This document shows positions 15,616 to 24,039 of a stretch of 47,316 nt of DNA, piece by piece. The translations under genes were made by a program, and so were the position numbers. The stretch is taken from assembly GCA_002315945.1 (NCBI GenBank), contig DCIJ01000107.1, forward strand, positions 1 to 47,316. The letters run 5' to 3'. How positions within the stretch are numbered: the stretch's first letter is position 1; every line of letters starts with the position of its first letter. Origin of the DNA: Lachnospiraceae bacterium UBA1729 (GTDB taxonomy: Bacteria; Bacillota; Clostridia; Lachnospirales; Lachnospiraceae). The notes under the pieces were generated by a model. The model searched no databases. It was not told the DNA's origin and worked only from the letters and a program-made list of their open reading frames with translations.

Positions 15616-17604
15616 ATGTCTGAAAGAATAGGTGAAACAATTTCAGATTTAGAGCTGATGTATCTTAAGACGCTGGCAAATCAGTATCCTACCATTGCAG
15701 CAGCTTCAACTGAAATTATTAATTTACAGTCAATACTGAATCTTCCCAAGGGAACAGAGCACTTTATTACCGACCTCCACGGGGAGTATGAACAGTTTAG
15801 CCATGTGCTGAAGAATGGTTCCGGTTCAGTAAGAAGAAAAATAGATGATGAGTTTGGTAATACCTTAAGTCTCAAGGATAAAAAGGCTTTGGCCACCCTG
15901 ATATATTATCCCAGGGAAAAGCTGGATGAGATGCTTAAGGGCGAAGAAAATCAGGATGTGATTAATGACTTTTACAAGATTACTCTTCACAGACTGGTTC
16001 AGATTACCAAGCGTGTGGCTTCAAAATATACCAGGTCCAAGGTTAGAAAGGCGCTTCCTAAGGATTTTGCATACGTAATTGAAGAGCTTATTACCGAGAA
16101 GGCTGAGGTTGCCAACAAGGAAGCTTATTATAATGAAATTATTAATACAATAATAAGAATCGGATCGGCTCCGGATTTTATTGTGGCTCTGGGCAATCTG
16201 GTTCAGAGACTGGTTATTGATCACCTGCATATTGTGGGTGATATATATGACAGAGGACCTGGTCCTCACTGGATTATGGATACACTCATGGACTATCATT
16301 CTGTTGATGTTCAGTGGGGTAATCATGATGTGGTATGGATGGCGGCTGCCAGCGGACATGGGGCAAGTATTGCCACTGTTATCAGAATTGCAGCCAGATA
16401 TGGAGCCCTTAGTATCCTGGAGGATGGTTATGGAATTAATCTGATTCCCCTGGTGACCTTTGCCATGGATACCTACAAGGATTCTGACTGCCATGTATTT
16501 TCTGTCAAGGGTGGTGCTGATTATGATGCATCAGACAGAGACATGGATATGAGAATGCAGAAGGCCATTGCCATTATCCAGTTCAAGCTGGAGGGTCAGA
16601 CCATCATGCGCCATCCAGAGTTCAATATGAATGACAGAATGCTGTTAGATAAGATGGACCTGTCCAAAGGGACTGTGACCATTGATGGCAGGGAATATAA
16701 TATGTTAGACACAGACTTTCCCACCATTAATCCAGAGCATCCCTTTGAATTAAGCCTGGAAGAAGAGCAGGTAATGGAAAAGCTTATCCATGGTTTTACC
16801 CACTGTGAGAAGCTTCAGAAGCATATACGATTCCTGTTTTCCAAGGGTGGATTATATAAGGTGTACAATGGAAATCTTCTGTATCATGGTTGTGTGCCCA
16901 TGGATGAAAATGGAGAGTTTCTAAAGGTGCAGATATACGGCAAGGAATACAGTGGCAAGGCGCTGTACGACAGACTGGAGCACTATGCCAGAAAAGGTTT
17001 TTATCACTCAGATCCCATTCAGAGGCTGAGAGGTCAGGATATTATGTGGTACATCTGGGCCGGACCCAACTCCCCTGTGTTTGGTAAGAGCAAGATGGCT
17101 ACCTTTGAAAGGTATTTCTTAGCTGAGAAGGAAACCCATACCGAAAGTAAGAATCCCTATTATTCCATGATGGAAAACGAGGAAATTCTTAACAGAATCA
17201 TCACTGAGTTTGGTCTGGATCCTGAAAGTGCCCATATTGTAAACGGTCATGTGCCGGTTAAGGTTGCCAAGGGCGAGACTCCCGTTAAGTGCGGTGGAAA
17301 ATTACTGGTAATAGATGGTGGCTTTTCCAAGGCATACCAGTCCCAGACAGGAATCGCCGGTTACACACTGGTTTCAAATTCTCATGGTATGAAACTGGTG
17401 GCCCATGAGACCTTTGAGTCAAAAGAGGCAGCCATTAAAAAGGAATCTGATATTTTCTCTGACAGCATAGATATTGAAACCGTAATCAACAGGGTATGTG
17501 TTGGAGATACAGATATTGGTAGAGAATTAAAGGAAAGCATCAGACATCTGGCTATGCTTCTTGAAGCATACAGAGATGGAACACTGGTGGAAAAGGTTAG
17601 ATAG
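15616..17604 (+). CDS. fbp: Fructose-1,6-bisphosphatase, class 3 (Firmicutes type)
   Basis: Gluconeogenic phosphatase turning fructose 1,6-bisphosphate into fructose 6-phosphate; 662 residues, typical for the class 3 family. It belongs to the metallophosphatase superfamily, whose metal-binding motifs are all present: FITDLHGEYEQF (D and H), GDIYDRGPGPHWI (GDxxDR), WGNHDVVWMAAASGHG (GNHD), and later NGHVPVKVAKGETPV. The start ATG has AGAAAGAAG upstream. It overlaps the next gene by one base, so translation is probably coupled with queH. Placement between folA and queH has no obvious metabolic logic. Confidence 0.97.
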   Translation: MSERIGETISDLELMYLKTLANQYPTIAAASTEIINLQSILNLPKGTEHFITDLHGEYEQFSHVLKNGSGSVRRKIDDEFGNTLSLKDKKALATLIYYPREKLDEMLKGEENQDVINDFYKITLHRLVQITKRVASKYTRSKVRKALPKDFAYVIEELITEKAEVANKEAYYNEIINTIIRIGSAPDFIVALGNLVQRLVIDHLHIVGDIYDRGPGPHWIMDTLMDYHSVDVQWGNHDVVWMAAASGHGASIATVIRIAARYGALSILEDGYGINLIPLVTFAMDTYKDSDCHVFSVKGGADYDASDRDMDMRMQKAIAIIQFKLEGQTIMRHPEFNMNDRMLLDKMDLSKGTVTIDGREYNMLDTDFPTINPEHPFELSLEEEQVMEKLIHGFTHCEKLQKHIRFLFSKGGLYKVYNGNLLYHGCVPMDENGEFLKVQIYGKEYSGKALYDRLEHYARKGFYHSDPIQRLRGQDIMWYIWAGPNSPVFGKSKMATFERYFLAEKETHTESKNPYYSMMENEEILNRIITEFGLDPESAHIVNGHVPVKVAKGETPVKCGGKLLVIDGGFSKAYQSQTGIAGYTLVSNSHGMKLVAHETFESKEAAIKKESDIFSDSIDIETVINRVCVGDTDIGRELKESIRHLAMLLEAYRDGTLVEKVR

Positions 17605-18260
17605 TGTCAAAACAGAGCATATATCAGAACCGTCTGGATACAATTATTATGGAGCAGGAGGGCAGACGACCTAAGCTGTTGCTGCACGTATGCTGTGCCC
17701 CCTGCAGCTCATACTGTCTTGAATATTTGAGACAGTATTTTGATATTACGGTGTTTTTTTATAATCCTAATATTACAGAAGAGCCGGAATATATATTAAG
17801 AAGAGATGAAGAAATCAGACTAATCGGCGAGTTCAATGCCGATGGTAATGATTTTACCCCCATAAATTATATTATTGGGAATTATGATAAGGACTACTTT
17901 TTTAATCAGGTAAAGGGCCTGGAAATGTGTCCCGAGGGTGGGGACAGGTGCAGAGTCTGCTTTAAGATGAGACTGGATGAGAGTGCCAGAGTGGCAGCAG
18001 AGGGTAAGTACGATTATTTTACTACTACTCTTACAATCAGTCCCCTAAAAAACGCTGCTGTCTTAAATGAAGTTGGTGAACAGTGTGCCAAAAATCATGG
18101 TACTCAGTTTCTTCCTTCTGATTTTAAGAAAAGAAATGGCTACAAAAGATCCATTGAGCTTTCGAACGAGCATAATCTGTACAGGCAGGATTACTGTGGA
18201 TGTGTATTTTCAAAAAGAGACAAAATGGTTGAGATGTGCAAACAAGGGGTGAAAAGATGA
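17604..18260 (+). CDS. queH: Epoxyqueuosine reductase QueH
   Basis: Last step of queuosine synthesis, reducing epoxyqueuosine to queuosine in tRNAs with GUN anticodons; the QueH (DUF208) family is the cofactor-distinct replacement of QueG. 218 residues. The conserved cysteines are seen: LLLHVCCAPCSS (C30, C31, C34), RCRVCFKMR in the middle and DYCGCVFS near the end, expected to bind an iron-sulfur cluster and a second metal. FFYNPNI and TTTLTISP are also family motifs. It starts with GTG overlapping the fbp stop by one base and itself overlaps thyA by four. Other queuosine genes are absent here. Confidence 0.93.
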   Translation: MSKQSIYQNRLDTIIMEQEGRRPKLLLHVCCAPCSSYCLEYLRQYFDITVFFYNPNITEEPEYILRRDEEIRLIGEFNADGNDFTPINYIIGNYDKDYFFNQVKGLEMCPEGGDRCRVCFKMRLDESARVAAEGKYDYFTTTLTISPLKNAAVLNEVGEQCAKNHGTQFLPSDFKKRNGYKRSIELSNEHNLYRQDYCGCVFSKRDKMVEMCKQGVKR

Positions 18261-19105
18261 GTTACGCAGATGAAGTATTTAAAAGTATGTGCAGGGATAT
18301 TCTGGAAAATGGTACAGATACCCAGGGCGAGAAGGTAAGACCTCATTGGGAGGATGGAAGCAGTGCCTATACCATTAAAAAGTTTGGTGTGGTGAACAGA
18401 TATGATCTGTCAAAGGAATTTCCGATTCTGACACTGAGAAGAACTGCCCTTAAATCCGCCACAGAGGAGATGCTGTGGATATGGCAGCAGAAGTCAAACA
18501 ATGTGAATGATCTTCACAGCCATATCTGGGATTCCTGGGCAGATGAAACTGGATCCATTGGAAAAGCTTATGGATATCAGATGAGTGTTAAGCACCAGTA
18601 CAAGGAAGGCATGATGGATCAGGTGGACCGAGTAATCTGGGATCTGAAGCATAATCCATACAGCCGCAGAATTATGACTAATATCTATGTGCACCAGGAT
18701 CTGAGTGAAATGAACCTCTATCCCTGTGCCTACAGCTGTACCTTTAATGTTACAAAAAAGCCGGACAGCGATAAGCTGACTCTTAACATGATACTGAATC
18801 AGAGATCACAGGACGTGTTGGCTGCAAACAACTGGAATGTGGTTCAGTATGCAGTTTTGATGCATATGATGGCAAGAGAATGTGACATGGAGGTAGGTGA
18901 GCTTATGCATGTTATTGCTGATGCTCACATTTATGACAGACACGTAGATGCAATTAAGGAACTTTTATCCAGAGAGTCCCTTCCGGCACCTCAGTTTGTA
19001 CTGAACCCTGATAAAAAGCATTTCTATGATTTTACAAGAGATGATGTGCAGCTGATTGGCTATGAACATCATCCACAGATTGAAAATATTCCGGTTGCGA
19101 TTTAA
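18257..19105 (+). CDS. thyA: Thymidylate synthase
   Basis: Methylates dUMP to dTMP with methylene-tetrahydrofolate, yielding dihydrofolate. 282 residues. Motifs: FPILTLRRTALKSATEEMLW, IWDSWADETGSIGKAYGYQM, the YPCAYSC region with the probable nucleophile C157, NQRSQDVLAANNWNVVQYA, and DAHIYDRHVDAIKELLSRE. The active-site region reads YPC rather than the more common PPCH, and the QRSxD segment continues VLAANNWNV rather than xFLGxPFN. That places it in the divergent Bacillus ThyA-like group rather than the E. coli type. ATG at 18257 has AAGGGGTG before it and overlaps the queH stop. FolA in the same run recycles its product. Confidence 0.95.
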   Translation: MSYADEVFKSMCRDILENGTDTQGEKVRPHWEDGSSAYTIKKFGVVNRYDLSKEFPILTLRRTALKSATEEMLWIWQQKSNNVNDLHSHIWDSWADETGSIGKAYGYQMSVKHQYKEGMMDQVDRVIWDLKHNPYSRRIMTNIYVHQDLSEMNLYPCAYSCTFNVTKKPDSDKLTLNMILNQRSQDVLAANNWNVVQYAVLMHMMARECDMEVGELMHVIADAHIYDRHVDAIKELLSRESLPAPQFVLNPDKKHFYDFTRDDVQLIGYEHHPQIENIPVAI

Positions 19106-19114
19106 GAGGTTATT

Positions 19115-19885
19115 ATGGAATTTCGTCCATGTATAGATATTCATAATGGTAAGGTTAAGCAGATAGTTGGGTCCAGCCTCAAGGATGAAGGGGATAGTGC
19201 CAGAGACAATTTTGTTGCCACCAGGGATGCAGATTATTACAGCCAGCTCTACAGAGAAAAAAATCTCCGGGGAGGCCATGTTATTTTACTTAATTCGGTG
19301 GACAGCCAGTATTATGAAGCTACGAAAGAACAGGCCTTCAAAGCTCTGGGGGCATATCCTGGAGGGCTTCAGGTGGGAGGCGGCATCACAGCTGACAATG
19401 CATCCGAGTATATTGAAGCCGGAGCCAGTCATGTGATTGTGACTTCCTTTGTATTCAGAAATGGTATTATTGACTATGAACGGCTTAAGGACCTGGTCCA
19501 GGCAGTGGGAAAGGATCGTATAGTACTGGATCTTTCCTGCAGAAAAAAGGGCGACGACTATTATATTGTGACCGACCGCTGGCAGAAATGGACTGATGAA
19601 AAGCTGGATGAAAAGCTTTTAAATAGCCTGGCGGCGTATTGTGATGAATACCTGGTTCATGCTGTAGACGTGGAAGGCAAGGGCCAGGGAATAGATGAGC
19701 AGGTGCTTTCTCTGTTGGCCAGGTTTTCTCCTATTCCTGTGACCTATGCAGGAGGAGTACACAGTATTGAAGATGTTTTGAAGATAAAAAAAGCCGGAAA
19801 TGGCCTGGTAAATGTGACTGTAGGTTCGGCCCTGGACATATTTGGCGGAGACATTTCCATTGATGAGATAGTATGTGCTCTGTAG
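19115..19885 (+). CDS. hisA: Phosphoribosylformimino-AICAR-ribotide isomerase, eukaryotic type
   Basis: Fourth step of histidine synthesis, an Amadori isomerisation by a (beta/alpha)8 barrel. 256 residues. The start MEFRPCIDIHNGKVKQIVG has the catalytic-type aspartate in CIDIHNGKVKQ. The rest (LRGGHVILLN, LQVGGGITADNASEYIEAGA, VLDLSCRKKGDDYYIVTDRW, VHAVDVEGKGQG, YAGGVHSIEDV) follows the fungal/plant His6-like family rather than the usual bacterial HisA. The second aspartate lies in LDLSCRK. It starts 9 bp after thyA, away from any his operon. Confidence 0.9.
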   Translation: MEFRPCIDIHNGKVKQIVGSSLKDEGDSARDNFVATRDADYYSQLYREKNLRGGHVILLNSVDSQYYEATKEQAFKALGAYPGGLQVGGGITADNASEYIEAGASHVIVTSFVFRNGIIDYERLKDLVQAVGKDRIVLDLSCRKKGDDYYIVTDRWQKWTDEKLDEKLLNSLAAYCDEYLVHAVDVEGKGQGIDEQVLSLLARFSPIPVTYAGGVHSIEDVLKIKKAGNGLVNVTVGSALDIFGGDISIDEIVCAL

Positions 19886-19971
19886 GTTTTTTCTTTACTT
19901 TTTAAAACCTATGTGGTATTTTTAGTGGTGTGGGCAAGACACACAGTAAACATTTTTGGAGGTTGTTTGAA

Positions 19972-20172
19972 ATGAACAAAGGTACTGTAAAGTGGTTTAA
20001 CAACCAGAAGGGTTACGGATTCATCTCTGACGAAGCTGGTAATGACGTATTCGTTCATTACTCAGGAATCAAGAGTGAAGGCTTCAAGTCACTTGAAGAA
20101 GGCGCAGCTGTTGAGTACGAAGTAATCAACGGAGAAAAAGGACCTCAGGCTGTCAACGTAACTAAGTTATAA
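19972..20172 (+). CDS. csp: Cold-shock protein (CspA family)
   Basis: Single cold-shock domain of 66 residues, an OB-fold RNA chaperone. The RNP1-like KGYGFISDE and RNP2-like DVFVHYSGI motifs are both present, followed by the usual GPQAVNV end. The ORF is open further upstream, but ATG at 19972 begins at the family N terminus (MNKGTVKWF) and has GGAGG nine bases before it. The 86-bp leader could hold a thermosensing structure, but I cannot show one. It is followed by a terminator more than 100 bp downstream. Confidence 0.96.
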   Translation: MNKGTVKWFNNQKGYGFISDEAGNDVFVHYSGIKSEGFKSLEEGAAVEYEVINGEKGPQAVNVTKL

Positions 20173-20291
20173 GATTTCTTTTGCGGAGCTTATAACAACG
20201 CGATAATCAGTTAACTAAAAGCTTCATTTAGATTGCGAAATGTTAAACCATTTGCCTTTTATATAAAGAATTTTTTGTAACGGATTATTTT

Positions 20292-20323
20292 AAGGACCAG
20301 ATGAATAATCTGGTTCTTTTTTT
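20292..20323 (+). terminator. Terminator between csp and the acidic lipoprotein gene
   Basis: AAGGACCAGAT (20292-20302) pairs with ATCTGGTTCTT (20308-20318), 11 bp with one G-U, a 5-nt loop, then a T run. It ends only 22 bp before the next start codon. Confidence 0.85.
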
Positions 20324-20345
20324 AATTAATAAGGAGGTAAAACAT

Positions 20346-21476
20346 ATGAAAATTAAAATAGTTAGTATTCTCTTGGCTATATCTCTGGCTGCCTCTCTGG
20401 TTGGCTGCGGAAGCGTAGTTGAAAAGAAGGATGCCCAGGCTGTTTCAGAGGAGACTCCTGAAGATACAGAAGAAGCCGAAGAAGAAGAGGCAGAGGAAGT
20501 AAAGGAAGATAAGGAAGAACCTGAAGAGGCAGAAAAGGAAGAAGAGACCAAGGAAGCTTCAGATGAGGAAGAGGCTGAAGAAGAGGAGGAAGTTCCTCAG
20601 GCCGAAGAGTCAATAGATGTATCCGAGACAGAGTATGCCAAGGAAAGTGAGATCTCAGGATGGGTACTGGATGCGCAGCCTGCTCATGAGGTTGATAATC
20701 ATACTAATGTAGCAATTTCTAATGTTCAGAAGCAGCCTATTGGCAAGCTTCCTGATGATGCCATGGGTGCTGTATATCTCTCACCTACTACAGGAAGCGG
20801 AAGAGATATGCTCTTTGGAACCAGAGAACTGACCCTGTACTTCCAGAGAACAGGAGTAAAACCTGGTGAGGGTACCCTCTCAGTATTCAGAAGCTCTGAC
20901 GATGCAGCTATCTGCAGTGTTAATATTGCAAAATCTGCCAGAAGCTATACCAAGGACGATGGAGTATTTTCACGTCTGGGCTGGGAGAATGGAACCAGAG
21001 TTGTTGTTTCCCTTCCATTCCCTCTTGATCATAATGAGACATTTTACGTAACTGCTGACAAGGGCTGCTTTGTGGCTGATGATATCGAATCCAAGGCAAT
21101 TAAAAAAGGCATCTGGGAATTTGATGTAGCTGAATATGGTGTAATTCCAGAGCTGCCCAGTGGATCTGACGTGTATGTTGGAGGCTCCATGGAGGTGATG
21201 GTCTATGTCCATGGTCGTGCTGACAAGGCTATGATTACAACCCTGGATGAGAATAGGGTGAGACTCAGCAGTACTGATACAGAAAAGGACAGAAAGATTG
21301 ACGCCAAGTTCTATCAGCTGGGAGAAGACAGCTTTGTTGTAACCTTCTTTGATAGGGATGACAATGTACTGGGCCAGACAACTCTTACTTATTCTGCAAG
21401 CATGCCTCCAGAGGATCTCAAAGAGGATAAGCCTGCAAAACAGAGCAATAGCAGCAGTAATACAGTAGAATTATAA
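20346..21476 (+). CDS. Lipoprotein with glutamate-rich linker
   Basis: Predicted lipoprotein of 376 residues; lipobox LVGC puts the acylated cysteine at residue 21. Residues about 34-95 are an extreme glutamate/lysine low-complexity linker, which would hold the domain away from the membrane or bind cations. The C-terminal part (about 105-355) looks like two beta-rich modules. The first contains LTLYFQRTGVKPGEGTLSVF, similar in style to Ig-like domains that follow an SLH or ligand-binding module, but I do not recognise the family. The protein ends in a serine/asparagine tail. AAGGAGGTAA sits just before ATG 20346. A terminator ends 22 bp upstream, so its transcript must begin before that terminator or read through it. 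Confidence 0.8.
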   Translation: MKIKIVSILLAISLAASLVGCGSVVEKKDAQAVSEETPEDTEEAEEEEAEEVKEDKEEPEEAEKEEETKEASDEEEAEEEEEVPQAEESIDVSETEYAKESEISGWVLDAQPAHEVDNHTNVAISNVQKQPIGKLPDDAMGAVYLSPTTGSGRDMLFGTRELTLYFQRTGVKPGEGTLSVFRSSDDAAICSVNIAKSARSYTKDDGVFSRLGWENGTRVVVSLPFPLDHNETFYVTADKGCFVADDIESKAIKKGIWEFDVAEYGVIPELPSGSDVYVGGSMEVMVYVHGRADKAMITTLDENRVRLSSTDTEKDRKIDAKFYQLGEDSFVVTFFDRDDNVLGQTTLTYSASMPPEDLKEDKPAKQSNSSSNTVEL

Positions 21477-21514
21477 AAAGTGGCTGTTGTTGTGAGATAT
21501 CTTTTGAAAAAATC

Positions 21515-21543
21515 TTGCAAACAATGGTTTTTAGTGATATAGT
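21515..21543 (+). promoter_or_regulatory. Strong promoter of rpmE
   Basis: TTGCAA, exactly 17 bp, TATAGT. The leader of about 80 nt can form a TAAT-CACGCG / CGCATG-ATTA imperfect hairpin near 21580-21610. This is suggestive of an L31 leader for autoregulation but not proof. Confidence 0.65.
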
Positions 21544-21631
21544 GTAAAGGCTGTTTGGATAGATACAAGCAGAAGTAGTAATCACGCGCTTACAACGCAT
21601 GAGAATTATAAGTCATTGTGAGGTGAAAAAA

Positions 21632-21838
21632 ATGAGAGACGGAATACATCCTGAATATCATCAGGCAACAGTTACCTGCAACTGCGGTAATACATTTGTA
21701 GTTGGTTCTACAAAGCCTGAAATCCACGTGGAAGTTTGCTCCAAGTGCCATTCATTCTACACAGGTCAGCAGAAGAGTGCTCGTACTGCAGGTAGAATTG
21801 ATAAGTTCAATAAGAAATACGGCGTAGAAAGCAAGTAG
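21632..21838 (+). CDS. rpmE: Ribosomal protein bL31 (zinc-binding form)
   Basis: 50S subunit protein bL31, 68 residues. It begins MRDGIHPEYHQATVTC and has four cysteines (C16, C18, C36, C39), so this is the zinc-containing C+ type rather than the zinc-independent paralogue induced in zinc starvation. The ATG at 21632 has GAGGTG before it; the longer ORF upstream is not family sequence. It is monocistronic between a strong promoter and a very long terminator hairpin. It precedes the prmC-prfA genes, a common clostridial neighbourhood. Confidence 0.97.
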   Translation: MRDGIHPEYHQATVTCNCGNTFVVGSTKPEIHVEVCSKCHSFYTGQQKSARTAGRIDKFNKKYGVESK

Positions 21839-21845
21839 TTTAATT

Positions 21846-21921
21846 AAAAGGTCGCTGTAGAAATAACTTTCGGGTTATCTGATTTTGATGCCCAAAAAGT
21901 ATTTCTACGGCGACCTTTTTT
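21846..21921 (+). terminator. Long terminator of rpmE
   Basis: A 20-bp stem (21846-21865 with 21900-21919, one G-U pair) has a 34-nt loop that itself can pair GGG with CCC. The T-rich end of the right arm forms the tail. It ends 30 bp before the next start codon. Confidence 0.9.
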
Positions 21922-21951
21922 CGTACATACCAGAAAGCGATATTTTTACAG

Positions 21952-23943
21952 ATGAAAAAAAGTAAGAAGAACAAAGCAAAACAGTGCTATTCAAATATTG
22001 GCGGACAGGCAGTGCTTGAAGGTATTATGATGAGAAATATGGAGAAGTACGCTGTTGCTGTCAGAAAACAGAATGGTGAAATTGCTGTTGAGACAGGCGT
22101 GTATGATGGTTTTCTCAAGAATTCTCCTATTAAGAAGCTTCCTTTTGTAAGAGGTGTGTTTGGATTTGCAGAATCTCTTAACTTAGGAATGAAAGCTCTG
22201 AATATCTCTTCAGAATACTATGTTGAAGAAGAACCAAAGGAACTGTCTCCCAAGGAAAAGCTCAAGGAAAAGAAAAGAGCAGAGAAGAGAGCGCAAAAGC
22301 AGATGCATGGTTCTAAATCCAAGGGGGATGAGCTCATTGCTGCCATTACCATGATAGTTTCAATAGCTCTGGCAGTTGGACTGTTTATGATTCTTCCATA
22401 TCTCATATCTGAGTATTTTGGCAAATATATCAGAAATGCTTCACTGGTTGCTTTGATTGAAGGAGCAGTCAGAATAGTAATTTTTATTACATATATTGCA
22501 ACCATTTCCCTGATGAAGGACATCAGGAGGCTGTATCAGTATCATGGGGCAGAACATAAATGTATTAACTGTATTGAAAATGGACGCCCCCTAACAGTGG
22601 ACAACGTATTAGCTTCATCAAGACAGCATAAGAGATGCGGAACCAGCTTCCTTCTGTACGTGGTGGCAGTCAGTGTTGTAATCTTTTTCTTTATCAGGGT
22701 AGACAATCTTGCGCTGAGACTTGTGCTAAGGATTGCCCTGATTCCTGTAATTGCAGGAATATCCTATGAAATTATCAGATTAGCTGGAAGAAGCAACTTT
22801 TTCCTGATTCAGTGGCTTAGCGCACCCGGGTTATTGCTTCAGAAACTGACTACAAAAGAGCCGGATGAGGATATGGTAGAGGTTGCCATTGCTTCTGTTG
22901 AGGCTGTATATGACTGGAAGGCTTTCCTGAATGAGAATTTCCCAGGTAGTCTTGAGGGCTATGAGGAAGCGGTATCAGATAAGGCGGCATCAGACAGGGC
23001 CGTTTCAGATACTAAAGATATGGATTCTCAAAATGCAGAAGATGAAAAGGCTGAAGATACTCTTGATTTTGATGGAACCTACAGAAGTCTGTTTGTGGCA
23101 TCCTGCAAAAAGCTTAGGGATGTAGGAATCGCTGAAGCTGAAAATGATGCAAGATTACTTCTTGAGGCAGCCTGTCAGACTGACAGAAATACCTTACTGG
23201 CAACTCCGGACAGACCAGTATTAAATGATGAGCTGGAAGTATTCCTAGGATATCTGGGTGAACGAATGAATAGACGCCCTGTTCAGTATATACTTGGAAC
23301 GGCTCCATTCATGGGACTGGAATTTAGTGTGGATGAAAGAGTGCTGGTTCCCAGATTTGATACTGAGGTGGTGGTAGAAGAAGCCATGAAGCATGTACAT
23401 GACGGAATGCTTCTTTTGGATATGTGCACAGGTAGTGGATGTATGCTGTTAAGCCTTTTGAATTTCTCCAACGACACTCATGGTATCGGTGTTGATCTGT
23501 CAGCGGATGCTTTGGAAGTGGCACAGGGCAATGCAAACAGGCTGGGGCTGAACGAGAGAAGCCACTTTATCCAGGGAGATATGTGGAGTGCCTTTGACAG
23601 CTTAAAAGAAAATGACAGTGTAGCTGATCTGAAATTTGATGTTTTCGTTTCAAATCCACCATATATTGCAACCAGTGTAATTGATACTCTGGCTCCTGAA
23701 GTCAAGGATTATGAGCCAATGATGGCGCTGGATGGAGACCAGGATGGACTTAAGTTCTACAGATTGCTTCTGGAGGGGGCACCTGAATATCTCAAGTCCG
23801 GGGCAAGTGTAATATTTGAGATCGGATATGATCAGGGTGAGGCTGTAGCCTCTCTGATGGAGAGATACGGATACCGTGAAATCAGAATAGTAAAGGATCT
23901 GGCAGGGTTGGACAGAGTCGCATACTGCGAATACATTGCCTAG
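21952..23943 (+). CDS. prmC: DUF1385 membrane protein fused to PrmC (release-factor glutamine methyltransferase)
   Basis: One ORF of 663 residues with two parts. Residues 1 to about 320 are a DUF1385 (YqhQ-like) membrane protein: GGQAVLEGIMMRN at the N terminus, a charged lysine-rich stretch, about four helices, and the family core YHGAEHKCINCIENG plus RCGTSFLLYV. An acidic linker follows (about 325-375). Residues about 377-663 are a full PrmC: an N-terminal helical domain with RRPVQYILG, the SAM-binding DMCTGSGCM and the catalytic N568-P-P-Y. PrmC methylates the glutamine of the GGQ loop of release factors; its substrate gene prfA is next. The fusion would tether the methyltransferase to the membrane. 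The ribosome site is weak and the start lies just past the rpmE terminator. Confidence 0.93.
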   Translation: MKKSKKNKAKQCYSNIGGQAVLEGIMMRNMEKYAVAVRKQNGEIAVETGVYDGFLKNSPIKKLPFVRGVFGFAESLNLGMKALNISSEYYVEEEPKELSPKEKLKEKKRAEKRAQKQMHGSKSKGDELIAAITMIVSIALAVGLFMILPYLISEYFGKYIRNASLVALIEGAVRIVIFITYIATISLMKDIRRLYQYHGAEHKCINCIENGRPLTVDNVLASSRQHKRCGTSFLLYVVAVSVVIFFFIRVDNLALRLVLRIALIPVIAGISYEIIRLAGRSNFFLIQWLSAPGLLLQKLTTKEPDEDMVEVAIASVEAVYDWKAFLNENFPGSLEGYEEAVSDKAASDRAVSDTKDMDSQNAEDEKAEDTLDFDGTYRSLFVASCKKLRDVGIAEAENDARLLLEAACQTDRNTLLATPDRPVLNDELEVFLGYLGERMNRRPVQYILGTAPFMGLEFSVDERVLVPRFDTEVVVEEAMKHVHDGMLLLDMCTGSGCMLLSLLNFSNDTHGIGVDLSADALEVAQGNANRLGLNERSHFIQGDMWSAFDSLKENDSVADLKFDVFVSNPPYIATSVIDTLAPEVKDYEPMMALDGDQDGLKFYRLLLEGAPEYLKSGASVIFEIGYDQGEAVASLMERYGYREIRIVKDLAGLDRVAYCEYIA

Positions 23944-24039
23944 GTCATTTTAAATAGTAATATGCTGACGATAAAAGCGGTTTAAAAATTAGCAATATAG
24001 AAAAAGTTGTGAAAAACAGGTTATATAGAGGGACCAATA

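Noticed and set aside
20440..20630. GAA/GAG-rich stretch as a DNA repeat or CRISPR-like element
   Set aside because: It is simply the glutamate-rich linker of the lipoprotein, with no regular repeat unit or spacers.
21544..21631. tRNA-like gene in the rpmE leader
   Set aside because: No T-loop or acceptor stem pairing; at most a leader hairpin.
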